A DNA stretch of 64,000 nt. It comes from Borborobacter arsenicus. Its GTDB lineage: Bacteria > Pseudomonadota > Alphaproteobacteria > Rhizobiales > Rhizobiaceae. Below, piece by piece: positions 51,374 to 62,011 of this stretch. The position numbers and the translations under genes were made by a program. The notes beneath the pieces are model-generated. The model worked only from the letters and a program-made list of their open reading frames with translations, searched no databases and was not told where the DNA came from. The stretch covers positions 30,022-94,021 of the forward strand of contig NZ_ML133511.1 in assembly GCF_003934165.1 (NCBI RefSeq). The letters are read 5' to 3'. Numbering within the stretch: the stretch's first letter is position 1; the number at the start of each line of letters is the position of its first letter.

Positions 51374-52816
51374 ATGGACGCGCAAACCATGTTTGGCGAT
51401 GTCGAGTTTCCTGCCAATGATCGGCAAAGATGGCTGGAATTGGCGCAAAAGGCGCTTGCCGGCGCCTCTTTCGAAGAGGCATTGGTTTCGCACACTGACG
51501 ACGGCATTCGCATCGATCCGCTTTACGACCGCGCGGAAAAGCCGGAATACCTGCCACGCCAGAACCCGGATACCCCCTGGGCCATCGTACAGCGCATCGA
51601 CGACCCCGATCCGCGCCGCGCCAACGCGCTTGCCCTGGAAGAACTGGCGCAGGGCGCAACCGGGCTTGCGCTGGTGTTCGAGGGCGCGCCAAACGCCTTC
51701 GGCTATGGCCTGCCGGCAACGGCTGAAACATTGGAGGCGGTGCTGGAAGGCATCGTGCTCAACCGGACCTATCTGAGAATCGACGTGCATCCGGCGAGCC
51801 GCGCCATGGCCGACTGGCTGGTTGCTATCCTGACCACGCGCCGGGCCGATCCCTCCAAGCTCAACCTTTCCTTCGGCATCGATCCGGCAGCGATTTTCGC
51901 CGGCACCGGGCGGCTCCGAATGTCGATCGAGGCGCTGCAGGCCTCGATGCCGCAGTCGCTCGCTCACTTCTTTGCGCTGGGCGTGCCGGGTGTCCTGCTC
52001 GAGGCCGATGGCCGCGTGCTGCACAATGCGGGAGCCACCGAGGCGCAGGAACTCGGCGTCATGCTGGCCTCGGCAGTTGCCCATCTGCGGCTATTCGAGG
52101 AAGCGCGGCAGGCGCTCGTCTATGCCGCCCCGCATATCGGCTTCTCGATCAGCGTCGATCAGGACCAGTTGCTGTCGATGGCCAAAATCCGTGCCTTGCG
52201 CAAGCTCTGGGCTCGTATCCAGCAGGTCTGCTCGATCCCGCCCTCACGTGCGACGATCCATGCCGAAACGTCTTATCGGATGATGACGGTCAAGGACCCT
52301 GAAACCAACATATTGCGCACAACCCTGGCCGGCTTTGCCGCTGTCGCCGGCGGCGCGGATTCTCTATCCATCCTGCCGCACACAACCGCCCATGGGCTGC
52401 CCGAGCATTTTGCCCGGCGAATCGCCCGCAACACCCAACTCATCATGGCCAGCGAAAGCCATGTCGGTTTCGTCGCTGATCCGGCTTCCGGTTCAGGCGG
52501 TATCGAAGCTTTGACCAACGCGCTCTGCGATGAGGCCTGGCAGGAGTTCCAGCGGGTCGAGGCTGAAGGCGGGGCCTTGAACAGCCTGAAGCAGGGGCGG
52601 ATCCAGCAGAGGGTGCTTGCGGCGAGGGAAAGGCGCGCGGAAGCCTATCGAACCGGCAAGCGCGCCCTGGTCGGCACCACGATCTATCCGGTCAAGACGG
52701 AGCGGCCGGTCGAGACGATGAATGTCGAAAAGCGGATCATAACGCCGGCGGAAGCGGCGGTATCCTGCCAAAAACTATGCCCCGTCAGGATCGACGAGCT
52801 ACTCGGAGCGAAATAG
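51374..52816 (+). CDS. mutA: Methylmalonyl-CoA mutase small subunit
   Basis: 480 aa from ATG 51374 (GGGG six bases upstream; ATG 51368 would add two residues). The sequence follows the mutase barrel ([120 protein letters not shown]). It lacks the C-terminal cobalamin-binding domain, as expected for the non-catalytic subunit. It is immediately followed by mutB (stop and start adjoin), so one operon. Confidence 0.92.
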   Translation: MDAQTMFGDVEFPANDRQRWLELAQKALAGASFEEALVSHTDDGIRIDPLYDRAEKPEYLPRQNPDTPWAIVQRIDDPDPRRANALALEELAQGATGLALVFEGAPNAFGYGLPATAETLEAVLEGIVLNRTYLRIDVHPASRAMADWLVAILTTRRADPSKLNLSFGIDPAAIFAGTGRLRMSIEALQASMPQSLAHFFALGVPGVLLEADGRVLHNAGATEAQELGVMLASAVAHLRLFEEARQALVYAAPHIGFSISVDQDQLLSMAKIRALRKLWARIQQVCSIPPSRATIHAETSYRMMTVKDPETNILRTTLAGFAAVAGGADSLSILPHTTAHGLPEHFARRIARNTQLIMASESHVGFVADPASGSGGIEALTNALCDEAWQEFQRVEAEGGALNSLKQGRIQQRVLAARERRAEAYRTGKRALVGTTIYPVKTERPVETMNVEKRIITPAEAAVSCQKLCPVRIDELLGAK

Positions 52817-54943
<2,127 letters not shown>

Positions 54944-54946
54944 CTG

Positions 54947-55008
54947 GTTATAATCCCTGTTGCAACGCTCGCCCCCATTGAGTTATAATTCTTGTTGCAA
55001 CTCAATGG
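54947..55008 (+). promoter_or_regulatory. Promoter and autoregulatory repeats of the antitoxin-toxin operon
   Basis: Two near-identical 20-bp direct repeats, GTTATAATCCCTGTTGCAAC (54947-54966) and a copy with two changes at 54982-55001, lie 35 bp apart. Each contains TATAAT. TTGCAA at 54960-54965 and the second TATAAT at 54984-54989 form a -35/-10 pair with an 18-bp spacer. A perfect 10-bp inverted repeat CCATTGAGTT/AACTCAATGG (54975-54984, 54999-55008) overlaps the -10. This suits antitoxin-complex binding. Confidence 0.7.
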
Positions 55009-55016
55009 AGCGAGCC

Positions 55017-55238
55017 ATGAATGTCGTTCTGCGAAGGATCGGAAATTCGGAAGGTGTGATCCTGCCAAGAGAGTTGCTTGAACGTCTTCAAGTCAAGGCA
55101 GGAGACCGGCTGGAGATCATCGAAACCGAAAAGGGCATTGTCCTCCATCCGGTAGATGACAGTTTCGAGCGGCAAATGAAGGCCGCGCGCGAAGTCATGG
55201 ATAAATATAAGGTCGCGCTTCAGAAGCTGGCCGAATGA
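55017..55238 (+). CDS. AbrB/MazE-type antitoxin
   Basis: 73 aa from ATG 55017 with GGAG six bases upstream. The N-terminal swapped-hairpin sequence MNVVLRRIGNSEGVILPRELLERLQVKAGDRLEIIETEKGIVLHPV is the SpoVT/AbrB DNA-binding fold. The C-terminal helix (DSFERQMKAAREVMDKYKVALQKLAE) would bind the toxin. It should repress its own operon at the upstream repeats. The stop overlaps the toxin start by 4 bp. Confidence 0.93.
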   Translation: MNVVLRRIGNSEGVILPRELLERLQVKAGDRLEIIETEKGIVLHPVDDSFERQMKAAREVMDKYKVALQKLAE

Positions 55239-55624
55239 GCTGGGAGTTTCTGAGCCGTATGGCGGTCGAGGCGATGCATGCCGAGCAATTGCGCCGGCAT
55301 GGCGGAGCATTCGGGCTGCGGGATGAAAACGCTCTTGAGTCAGCCCTCGCGCGGGCTGAAAACAAGGCCCATTACGGCGACCCGACGATTCACGAGCTTG
55401 CAGGCGCCTATGTCTTCGGCATCGCGCGAAACCATGCCTTTGTCGATGGCAACAAGCGCACGGCGATCGTCGCCGCCGGCGCCTTCCTGATCATCAACGG
55501 CTATGCTTTGACCGCAGATAATGGAACGCTCTACGAATTTGTGATGGGCGTTGCCGCCGGCGAGATCGATGAAGCCGGGGCAACTGCGTTCCTGCGCGAC
55601 CACACCGAGCCGGTGCGGGACTGA
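55235..55624 (+). CDS. doc: Death-on-curing (Doc/Fic) family toxin
   Basis: 129 aa. The Fic-like motif is HAFVDGNKRTA, with His67, in NHAFVDGNKRTAIVAAGAFLIINGY; the Doc N-terminus FGLRDENALESALARAENKAHYGDPTIHELAGAYVFGI is also clear. Doc toxins phosphorylate EF-Tu and stop translation. It is coupled to the antitoxin by ATGA. The usual Doc partner is Phd; an AbrB-type partner, as here, is a known alternative in chromosomal loci. Confidence 0.92.
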   Translation: MSWEFLSRMAVEAMHAEQLRRHGGAFGLRDENALESALARAENKAHYGDPTIHELAGAYVFGIARNHAFVDGNKRTAIVAAGAFLIINGYALTADNGTLYEFVMGVAAGEIDEAGATAFLRDHTEPVRD

Positions 55625-55631
55625 TCTTCCC

Positions 55632-56108
55632 TCACCCCTCGGCGGTCATCGCCGTGATTTCCCATTCCTTGCCGTTCACCACCGCGACATCGCCCACTGC
55701 CTTGCCGAACAAAGCCATCGCCATCGGCGAAACATGCGAAATCGTGCCCTTGGCGGCGTCCGCCTCGTCCTCGCCGACAATCTTCCAGCGCTTCTTGGCG
55801 CCCTCGTCATCCTCGATCGTCACCGTCATGCCGAAACGAACGACGGTGCTGCCCGGCTCGGGAATGGACACTTCCGCCGTCTCGCGGCGCGCGGTCCAGT
55901 AGCGCAAATCACGTGAAGCCAAGGCGATGCGTTCGCGGTTTGCCTCACGCTCGGTGGTCGCCAGTTCTTCCCGCAACACCGCCAGTTCCGCCTCGATGGC
56001 GGCAAAGCCTTCCGGCGTCACCAGATTGCGATGCTGGCTGACCGGCCGCTCGCCAATATCGGCGAGCACATTGTCATTGTCGTCTTCGCGTGTGAATGCC
56101 CTGCTCAT
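55632..56108 (-). CDS. GreA/GreB-family transcription elongation factor
   Basis: 158 aa from ATG 56108. The N-terminal coiled coil (LVTPEGFAAIEAELAVLREELATTEREANRERIALASRDLRYWTARRETAEV) and C-terminal FKBP-like domain (TVVRFGMTVTIEDDEGAKKRWKIVGEDEADAAKGTISHVSPMAMALFGKAVGDVAVV) identify the family. An acidic 25-residue extension precedes the coiled coil. It helps backtracked RNA polymerase cleave its transcript. It is a paralogue type, not the canonical greA locus. Its start overlaps the asparaginase stop. Confidence 0.9.
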   Translation of the reverse strand: MSRAFTREDDNDNVLADIGERPVSQHRNLVTPEGFAAIEAELAVLREELATTEREANRERIALASRDLRYWTARRETAEVSIPEPGSTVVRFGMTVTIEDDEGAKKRWKIVGEDEADAAKGTISHVSPMAMALFGKAVGDVAVVNGKEWEITAMTAEG

Positions 56109-57157
56109 CAAGAGAAAGTAGGGATCGGCGCGACTGCTGACAAGGCGTTCGCAGAGGTTAGAGCCGCAGACGGGCGCAGGCGGCCGACCTCGATGCCGTT
56201 CCAGTTGCGCAGCATCGGGTTGGCAAATCCTGTCAGCTGCCCTGCCAGCGCTGCATCATTCGCCAGAAGCTTGGCCAGCACCGCAGCCACCATGACCTCG
56301 GCGGCGCGTCCCGCCCCGTCATCGCATTTAAGCGCAATTCCGAGCCCCAGTTCCGGCAAGGCCGCGCAGAACACACCCTCGGCACCGATCTTGACGAAAA
56401 TTTGCCCCGGTGCTGCTTCCATCAGTTTCGTGTCCGCCCTGCCGCTGCCGGCGACATAGAAAGGCTCGGCCATGCAGGCTTCCATCAGCCGCTTGGCCGC
56501 CCTTGCCCTTGCCGGCGCAAGGCCGATGCCGGTCGCCATGCGGGCAAAACCACGCGCAACATTTTTCAGCGGCACCGCATAGGTCGGGATCGAGCAGCCA
56601 TCGGTACCACGATTGTCGGCGCCGTGGCGCGCGCCGGTCACCCCCTCCAGCGCCTCGCACACCATTTTCTGGCACTCGTGCCCAGCTTTCACATAGCCGT
56701 GATGGTCGATGCCTGAATGGCAGCAGGCACAGAGAAAACCGGAATGTTTTCCCGAGCAATTGTTGTGCAAGGCGGTGGGCGATCCGCCACTGCCCGCCAG
56801 CTTGACGGTCGCCTGCTGCGATGTCGGCCAATGGGCGCCGCACTCCAGCGCACCGACATCGAGCCCTGCCTTCGCCAGCATGGCACTGGCAAGTTCCACA
56901 TGCGCGGCTTCGCCGCTATGCGAGGCGCAGGCCAGCGCCAGTTCCTTGTCCTTGAAGCCATAGGCGTCCGCAGCGCCGGTTTCGACCAGCGGCAGCGCCT
57001 GTATCGCCTTCACCGCCGAGCGGGGAAAGACCGGGCGCTCGATGTCGCCGATTTCCAGAACCGTTCCGCCATCCGCATCCACGACAGCAACGCAGCCGCG
57101 ATGGACGCTCTCCACGACGTCGCCGCGCAGAACCTCGACAAGTACCGAATCCGTCAT
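56108..57157 (-). CDS. L-asparaginase II (rhizobial thermolabile type)
   Basis: 349 aa from ATG 57157. Characteristic sequence: VEVLRGDVVESVHRGCVAVVDADGGTVLEIGDIERPVFPRSAVKAIQALPLVETGAADAYGFKDKELALACASHSGE with the catalytic Ser/Lys pair in FPRSAVK, then NNCSGKHSGFLCACCHSG and GTDGCSIPTYAVPLKNVARGFARMA. This is the Rhizobium etli AnsA-type (class 3) asparaginase, unrelated to the E. coli enzyme. It converts asparagine to aspartate and ammonia. It lies 16 bp after the SDR gene and is coupled to the GreA-family gene. Confidence 0.92.
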   Translation of the reverse strand: MTDSVLVEVLRGDVVESVHRGCVAVVDADGGTVLEIGDIERPVFPRSAVKAIQALPLVETGAADAYGFKDKELALACASHSGEAAHVELASAMLAKAGLDVGALECGAHWPTSQQATVKLAGSGGSPTALHNNCSGKHSGFLCACCHSGIDHHGYVKAGHECQKMVCEALEGVTGARHGADNRGTDGCSIPTYAVPLKNVARGFARMATGIGLAPARARAAKRLMEACMAEPFYVAGSGRADTKLMEAAPGQIFVKIGAEGVFCAALPELGLGIALKCDDGAGRAAEVMVAAVLAKLLANDAALAGQLTGFANPMLRNWNGIEVGRLRPSAALTSANALSAVAPIPTFS

Positions 57158-57173
57158 TTTCGAAACTTCGCCC

Positions 57174-57917
57174 CTATCGGCCGGCCAAGACGCCGCCGGA
57201 CAAAAACCCGCCATCAACCGCCAGCGTGTGGCCATTGATATAACTCGACTCCGGCGAGAGCAGAAACGCAACCGCCGCCGCCACTTCCTCCGGCTCGCCA
57301 TAGCGCGCCTGCGGAATGCTGCTTGTCCAGGCCCGCCGCTCTTCCGCGGAGGGGCGGACGGATGACATATCCATTTCGACAGGCCCCGGCGCCACGCAAT
57401 TCACTCGCACGCCACGGCTGCCGTATTCCAGCGCCAGCACTTCGGTCATGAGTTTCACCGCGGCCTTCGAAGCGCCGTAAGCCAGATGGCCGCCATTGGC
57501 CCGCTGGCCGGACACCGACCCAATCGTCACGATCGACAGTGTCGCGCCCATGCGCTCCAGCGCCGCCTTGGCGGCAATAAAGGTGCCGACCAGATTGATA
57601 TCCAGAACCTCGCGCAACAGTTCAGCGCTGGTTTCTTCTGCCGAAACGTCGCGCATGATCGAAACGGCACTGACCAGCCCGCCGATCAGGCCGAGCCGAT
57701 CCACCACTTCGTCAAAGGCGTCGGACAATTCGTCTTCGTCGGTGACATCGGCCTGGAGGAAAACCGCATTCTCATCGGCCAGCAGGTCTTCGGCCGCCAG
57801 CAGCGCTTCCTCGTCGGCATCGATAATTGCCACCGGCCAGCCGTCATCGAGCAGGCGCCGGGCAACCGCTAATCCGATTCCCGATGCGCCTCCGGTGACG
57901 ACGGCCGAATGCTTCAT
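57174..57917 (-). CDS. Short-chain dehydrogenase/reductase
   Basis: 247 aa. Rossmann motif TGGASGIG (residues 8-15), Asp33 in IIDAD suggesting NAD preference, and catalytic residues Asn108, Ser134, Tyr147 and Lys151 (YGASK). The usual NNAG motif is replaced by VSAVSI. The C-terminus INGHTLAVDGGF is classical. Substrate unknown; the overlapping thiolase upstream suggests a 3-hydroxyacyl-type or related oxidation. It overlaps the thiolase by 4 bp. Confidence 0.9.
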   Translation of the reverse strand: MKHSAVVTGGASGIGLAVARRLLDDGWPVAIIDADEEALLAAEDLLADENAVFLQADVTDEDELSDAFDEVVDRLGLIGGLVSAVSIMRDVSAEETSAELLREVLDINLVGTFIAAKAALERMGATLSIVTIGSVSGQRANGGHLAYGASKAAVKLMTEVLALEYGSRGVRVNCVAPGPVEMDMSSVRPSAEERRAWTSSIPQARYGEPEEVAAAVAFLLSPESSYINGHTLAVDGGFLSGGVLAGR

Positions 57918-59080
57918 CTGATGCGGTCCAGAATGGAGACGTAATTCGCCACCGCGGCGCCACCCATATTGAAGATGCCGCCGAGCTTGGCGCCCGGCAC
58001 CTGGATGCCGCCCGCCTCGCCGGTAAGCTGCATTGCGGTCAGCACATGCATCGAAACGCCTGTTGCGCCGATCGGGTGCCCCTTGGCCTTCAAACCACCC
58101 GAGGGGTTGACCGGCAGCTTGCCGTCCTTGGCGGTATAACCTTCCAGCGCAAGCTTGGCGCCCTCGCCGCGCTTTGCCAGGCCCATCGCCTCATATTCGA
58201 TCAGCTCGGCAATGGTGAAGCAGTCATGCGTCTCGACAAAGCAAAGGTCCTCCAGCGTCACGCCGGCCGCCCTCAACGCGCGCGCCCAGGCTTCCTCGCA
58301 GCCTTCGAACAACAGGATGTCGCGCTTCGACATCGGCAGGAAATCCTGCACATGCTCATTGGCCCGGAACGCCACCGCCCGGCGCATGGAAAGCGCATTG
58401 GAGCTGTCCGTCAGCACCAGTGCCGCCGCCCCATCCGACACCAGCGAGCAGTCGGTGCGCTTCAGCGGGCCGGCAACGAAGGGGTTCTTCTCGCTTTCAT
58501 GGCGGCAGAACTCATAGCCGAAATCCTTGCGCAGCTGCGCATAGGGGTTCTCGACGCCGTTCTTGTGGTTCTTGGCCGCAATCATGGCGAGCGCGTCCGA
58601 CTGGTCGCCGTGGCGCTGGAAATAGGCTTGCGCAATCTTGCCGAACACACCGGCAAAACCGGCCGGCGTATCGCCGTCTTCGGGAAGGTAGGAGGCCTTG
58701 AGCAGGTTCTTGCCGATCTCCGGGCCGGGCGTCGTCGTCATCTGCTCGGCGCCGACCACCAGCACTGTGCGCGCAGCCTTGGCATCGATCGCGCGGATGC
58801 CCTGGCGCACGGCGGCCGATCCGGTTGCGCAGGCATTCTCCACCCGCGTCGCCGGCTTGAAGCGCAGGCGGTCATCGGCCTGCAGCACCAGGCTTGCGGT
58901 GAAGTCCTGAGGCGAGAAGCCGGCGTTGAAATGGCCGAGCACGATCTCGTCGACATCGTCGGGGCCGATGCCGGCATGGTCGAGCGCATCGGCCGCCACC
59001 TTGGTGATCAGGCCTTCCAGCGTCTCGCCTTCCAGTTTGCCGAAACGCGAATGCGCCCAGCCGACAATGCATGCAGTCAT
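57914..59080 (-). CDS. Thiolase-family protein (SCP2-thiolase-like)
   Basis: 388 aa from ATG 59080, with GGAGG five bases upstream. N-terminal active Cys84 in VENACATGSAAV and the His of GGLKAKGHPIGATG are present. The C-terminal second Cys of true biosynthetic thiolases is missing: the motif reads GIFNMGGAAVANYVSIL, as in SCP-x/acetyl-CoA acetyltransferase-like proteins. It probably cleaves or forms a specific 3-oxoacyl-CoA. It is the first gene of a four-gene unit with SDR, asparaginase and GreA. Confidence 0.9.
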   Translation of the reverse strand: MTACIVGWAHSRFGKLEGETLEGLITKVAADALDHAGIGPDDVDEIVLGHFNAGFSPQDFTASLVLQADDRLRFKPATRVENACATGSAAVRQGIRAIDAKAARTVLVVGAEQMTTTPGPEIGKNLLKASYLPEDGDTPAGFAGVFGKIAQAYFQRHGDQSDALAMIAAKNHKNGVENPYAQLRKDFGYEFCRHESEKNPFVAGPLKRTDCSLVSDGAAALVLTDSSNALSMRRAVAFRANEHVQDFLPMSKRDILLFEGCEEAWARALRAAGVTLEDLCFVETHDCFTIAELIEYEAMGLAKRGEGAKLALEGYTAKDGKLPVNPSGGLKAKGHPIGATGVSMHVLTAMQLTGEAGGIQVPGAKLGGIFNMGGAAVANYVSILDRIR

Positions 59081-59208
59081 GAAAACCTCCATCGGCGGGC
59101 GCCGGCGCGCCATTTGCCGTTCCAATCCATTTCGCCAACTTCCGGCCAACAATCAATCTTTTTTGCAGTGCGGTAAAGTTCTCAGTTTCGATCTGCGGCC
59201 AATTTTTC

Positions 59209-59228
59209 TTGATTGATCAGTCAATAAA
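59209..59228. promoter_or_regulatory. BetI-type operator upstream of betI
   Basis: TTGATTGATCAGTCAATAAA contains the dyad ATTGA-TCAG-TCAAT and closely follows the E. coli BetI site pattern TTGATTGGACGTTCAATA. It lies 30 bp before the betI start, between the divergent thiolase and bet operons, so BetI could repress the bet genes until choline is present. Confidence 0.65.
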
Positions 59229-59257
59229 AAATAAGCTTGCCACCAAGGAGAAATGCC

Positions 59258-59851
59258 GTGCCCAAAGTCGGAATGGAGCCCATACGTCGCAAGGCGCTGA
59301 TCGATGCCACCATCTCGGCCATCGGCGAGCGCGGCTCGCTCGACGTCACCATGTCGGAGATCGCCGGCCGCGCCGGCGTGTCCTCGGCGCTCGCGCATCA
59401 TTATTTCGGCGCCAAGGACGACCTGCTGGAAGCGACGATGCGGCATCTGCTTACCGAACTCGATGCAGATGCCCGCGCAAGCCTTCAGGCGGCCAACACC
59501 CCGCGCGACCGGGTCCGCGCCATCATTGCCGTGAACTTTTCCGACAAGCAGTTTCGCCCCGAGACCATCGCCGCCTGGCTCACCTTCTATGTAGCCGCGC
59601 AAAAGACGACCGCCTTGCGGCGCCTGCTGCGCATCTATGCGCGCCGCTTGCATTCCAACCTGATGAGCGGCCTTGTCGGATTGATGCCCCGGCCCGAGGC
59701 CGAGCACACCGCAGAGTCGATCGCCGCCCTCATCGACGGCCTCTATATCCGCCGCGCGCTTCGTGACGGCACGCCCAATGCAGCGAGCGCGATCTCGTTG
59801 GTCGAAGATTATCTCAACACCAAGCTTTCCCAGCGCGAGCGGCAGTCATGA
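59258..59851 (+). CDS. betI: Choline-responsive TetR-family repressor BetI
   Basis: 197 aa from GTG 59258, set by AAGGAG seven bases upstream and by the family N-terminus [60 protein letters not shown]. The C-terminal part ([26 protein letters not shown]) is the BetI ligand domain. It represses the bet operon and is released by choline. It overlaps betC by 4 bp. Confidence 0.95.
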   Translation: MPKVGMEPIRRKALIDATISAIGERGSLDVTMSEIAGRAGVSSALAHHYFGAKDDLLEATMRHLLTELDADARASLQAANTPRDRVRAIIAVNFSDKQFRPETIAAWLTFYVAAQKTTALRRLLRIYARRLHSNLMSGLVGLMPRPEAEHTAESIAALIDGLYIRRALRDGTPNAASAISLVEDYLNTKLSQRERQS

Positions 59852-61371
59852 CCCGACCCAACATATTGATCATCATGGTCGACCAGTTGAACGGAACGTT
59901 CTTTCCCGACGGGCCGGCCGATTTCCTGCATGCACCGCATCTGAAGGCGCTGGCGGCGCGCTCCGCCCGGTTCCGCAACAACTACACCGCCTCGCCGCTT
60001 TGCGCGCCCGGCCGCGCATCCTTCATGAGCGGGCAACTGCCATCGCGCACCGAGGTCTATGACAACGCCGCCGAATTTGCCTCATCGATCCCGACCTTCG
60101 CGCATCATCTGCGTGCTTCCGGCTACCAGACCTGCCTGTCCGGCAAGATGCATTTCGTCGGCCCGGATCAGTTGCACGGCTTCGAGGAGCGGCTGACCAC
60201 CGACATCTACCCGGCCGATTTCGGCTGGACACCGGATTACCGCAAGCCCGGCGAGCGCATCGACTGGTGGTATCACAATCTCGGCTCCGTCACCGGCGCC
60301 GGCACCGCCGAGATCACCAACCAGATGGAATATGACGACGAAGTCGCCTTCCACGCCACGCAGAAGCTCTACGATCTTTCCCGCCAGTCCGACGATGCTG
60401 CCCGCCGTCCCTGGTGCCTGACGGTGTCCTTCACCCACCCGCACGACCCTTACGTCGCGCGCCGGCAATATTGGGACCTCTATGAAGGCTGTCCAGCGCT
60501 GGAGCCGGAGGTAGGCTTCATCCCCTATGCCGAACAGGACCCGCATTCGCAGCGTCTCTACACGGCCAGCGACTATGACAGTTTCGATATCTCGGCCGAG
60601 CAGATACGCCGCTCGCGGCAGGCTTATTTCGCCAATATCTCCTATCTCGATGATCATGTCGGCGAACTGGTCTCGGTGCTCGATCGCACCCGCATGCTGG
60701 ACGACACGATCATCCTGTTCTGTTCCGACCATGGCGACATGCTGGGCGAGCGCGGATTGTGGTTCAAGATGAGCTTCCTGGAGGGGTCCGCGCGGGTGCC
60801 CCTGATGGTCGCCGGCAAAGGCATTGCGCCCGGCCTCATCGAGGCACCGGTGTCCAACCTCGACATCTGCCCGACCCTTTGCGACCTCGCCGGCATCGAC
60901 ATGAGCGCCATCATGCCGTGGACGGACGGGCAGTCGCTGCTACCCTTGATACGAGGAGAAAACCGCACCGCTCCTGTCTTCATGGAATACGCCGCCGAAG
61001 GCTCCTCTGCCCCGCTCGTGGGCATCCGCGAGGGCCGCTACAAATTCATCCATTGCGAGATCGACCCGCCGCAACTGTTTGATCTGGAATCGGATCCGCA
61101 GGAGTTGGTCAACCTTGCCGCCGACCCGGCCAATGCCGCCCTCGTCGCGAGTTTCATGGAAAAAGTACGGGCGCGCTGGGACATGGCGGGCTTTGATGCC
61201 GCCGTGCGCCAAAGCCAGGCCCGGCGCTGGGTCATCTACCCGGCGCTGCGCAACGGCGCCTATTACCCATGGGAATTCCAGCCGCTGCAAAAGGCCTCCG
61301 AGCGCTACATGCGCAACCACATGGATCTCAACGTGCTCGAAGAGCAGAAGCGCTTTCCGCGAGGAGAATGA
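59848..61371 (+). CDS. betC: Choline-sulfatase
   Basis: 507 aa. Sulfatase family motif C-x-P-x-R at residues 52-56 ([12 protein letters not shown]), where the Cys becomes formylglycine. Metal-binding Asp residues are in NILIIMVDQ and [12 protein letters not shown]. The C-terminal choline-sulfatase region is [39 protein letters not shown]. It hydrolyses choline-O-sulfate to choline and sulfate, giving carbon, sulfur and an osmoprotectant precursor. It is coupled to betI and followed after one base by a GST gene. Confidence 0.95.
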   Translation: MTRPNILIIMVDQLNGTFFPDGPADFLHAPHLKALAARSARFRNNYTASPLCAPGRASFMSGQLPSRTEVYDNAAEFASSIPTFAHHLRASGYQTCLSGKMHFVGPDQLHGFEERLTTDIYPADFGWTPDYRKPGERIDWWYHNLGSVTGAGTAEITNQMEYDDEVAFHATQKLYDLSRQSDDAARRPWCLTVSFTHPHDPYVARRQYWDLYEGCPALEPEVGFIPYAEQDPHSQRLYTASDYDSFDISAEQIRRSRQAYFANISYLDDHVGELVSVLDRTRMLDDTIILFCSDHGDMLGERGLWFKMSFLEGSARVPLMVAGKGIAPGLIEAPVSNLDICPTLCDLAGIDMSAIMPWTDGQSLLPLIRGENRTAPVFMEYAAEGSSAPLVGIREGRYKFIHCEIDPPQLFDLESDPQELVNLAADPANAALVASFMEKVRARWDMAGFDAAVRQSQARRWVIYPALRNGAYYPWEFQPLQKASERYMRNHMDLNVLEEQKRFPRGE

Positions 61372-61372
61372 C

Positions 61373-62011
61373 ATGATCACAGTCTGGGGCAGAGCTACAT
61401 CTTCCAACGTGCAAACCGTTATGTGGGCCTTGGCGGAACTCGACCTCCCCCATGAACGGATCGATGCGGGCGGCCCGTTCGGCGGCCTTGATACGCCGGA
61501 ATTTGCTGCCATGAACCCCAACCGGCTGGTGCCGGTTCTGCGCGACGGCGGCGAATATCTTTGGGAAAGCGCCTCGATCGTCCGCTATCTGGGCGCGCGT
61601 TATGGTTCGGAACAGTTCTGGCCATCAGATCCGTTGAAGCGCGCCAAACTCGACCAGTGGAGCGACTGGACGAAAACCACACTGGTGCCGGCCTTCATCA
61701 CCAATGTCTTCAAGCTGATCATTTCGAAGCGTCCCGGCGAGCGCGATGAAGCCGCAATCCGCAAAGGCGTCGCGGAACTAGCCAACGTCATGCGCATCTT
61801 TGATGAACGGCTTTCCGAGGCCGCCTATCTCGGCGGCGACGAGCCTTGCTTTGCCGATATCGTCGCTGGCGTCCTGCTCTACCGCTATTTCACGCTCGAA
61901 ATCGAGCGGGCCGACCTGCCGCATCTTGAAGCCTATTACGAGCGGCTGACAAGGCGCCCCACCTATGCGCGGCACGTGATGATTTCCTATGACAGCATGA
62001 GGGCGAAATGA
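61373..62011 (+). CDS. Glutathione S-transferase family protein in the bet operon
   Basis: 212 aa from ATG 61373, with AGGAG six bases upstream. The thioredoxin-like N-terminus is [60 protein letters not shown] with Ser at the usual catalytic site and ESASIVRYL for glutathione binding; the C-terminal helical domain is standard. It starts just after betC and overlaps betA by 4 bp. The substrate is unknown; its place inside a choline operon is not part of the textbook bet layout. Confidence 0.9.
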   Translation: MITVWGRATSSNVQTVMWALAELDLPHERIDAGGPFGGLDTPEFAAMNPNRLVPVLRDGGEYLWESASIVRYLGARYGSEQFWPSDPLKRAKLDQWSDWTKTTLVPAFITNVFKLIISKRPGERDEAAIRKGVAELANVMRIFDERLSEAAYLGGDEPCFADIVAGVLLYRYFTLEIERADLPHLEAYYERLTRRPTYARHVMISYDSMRAK

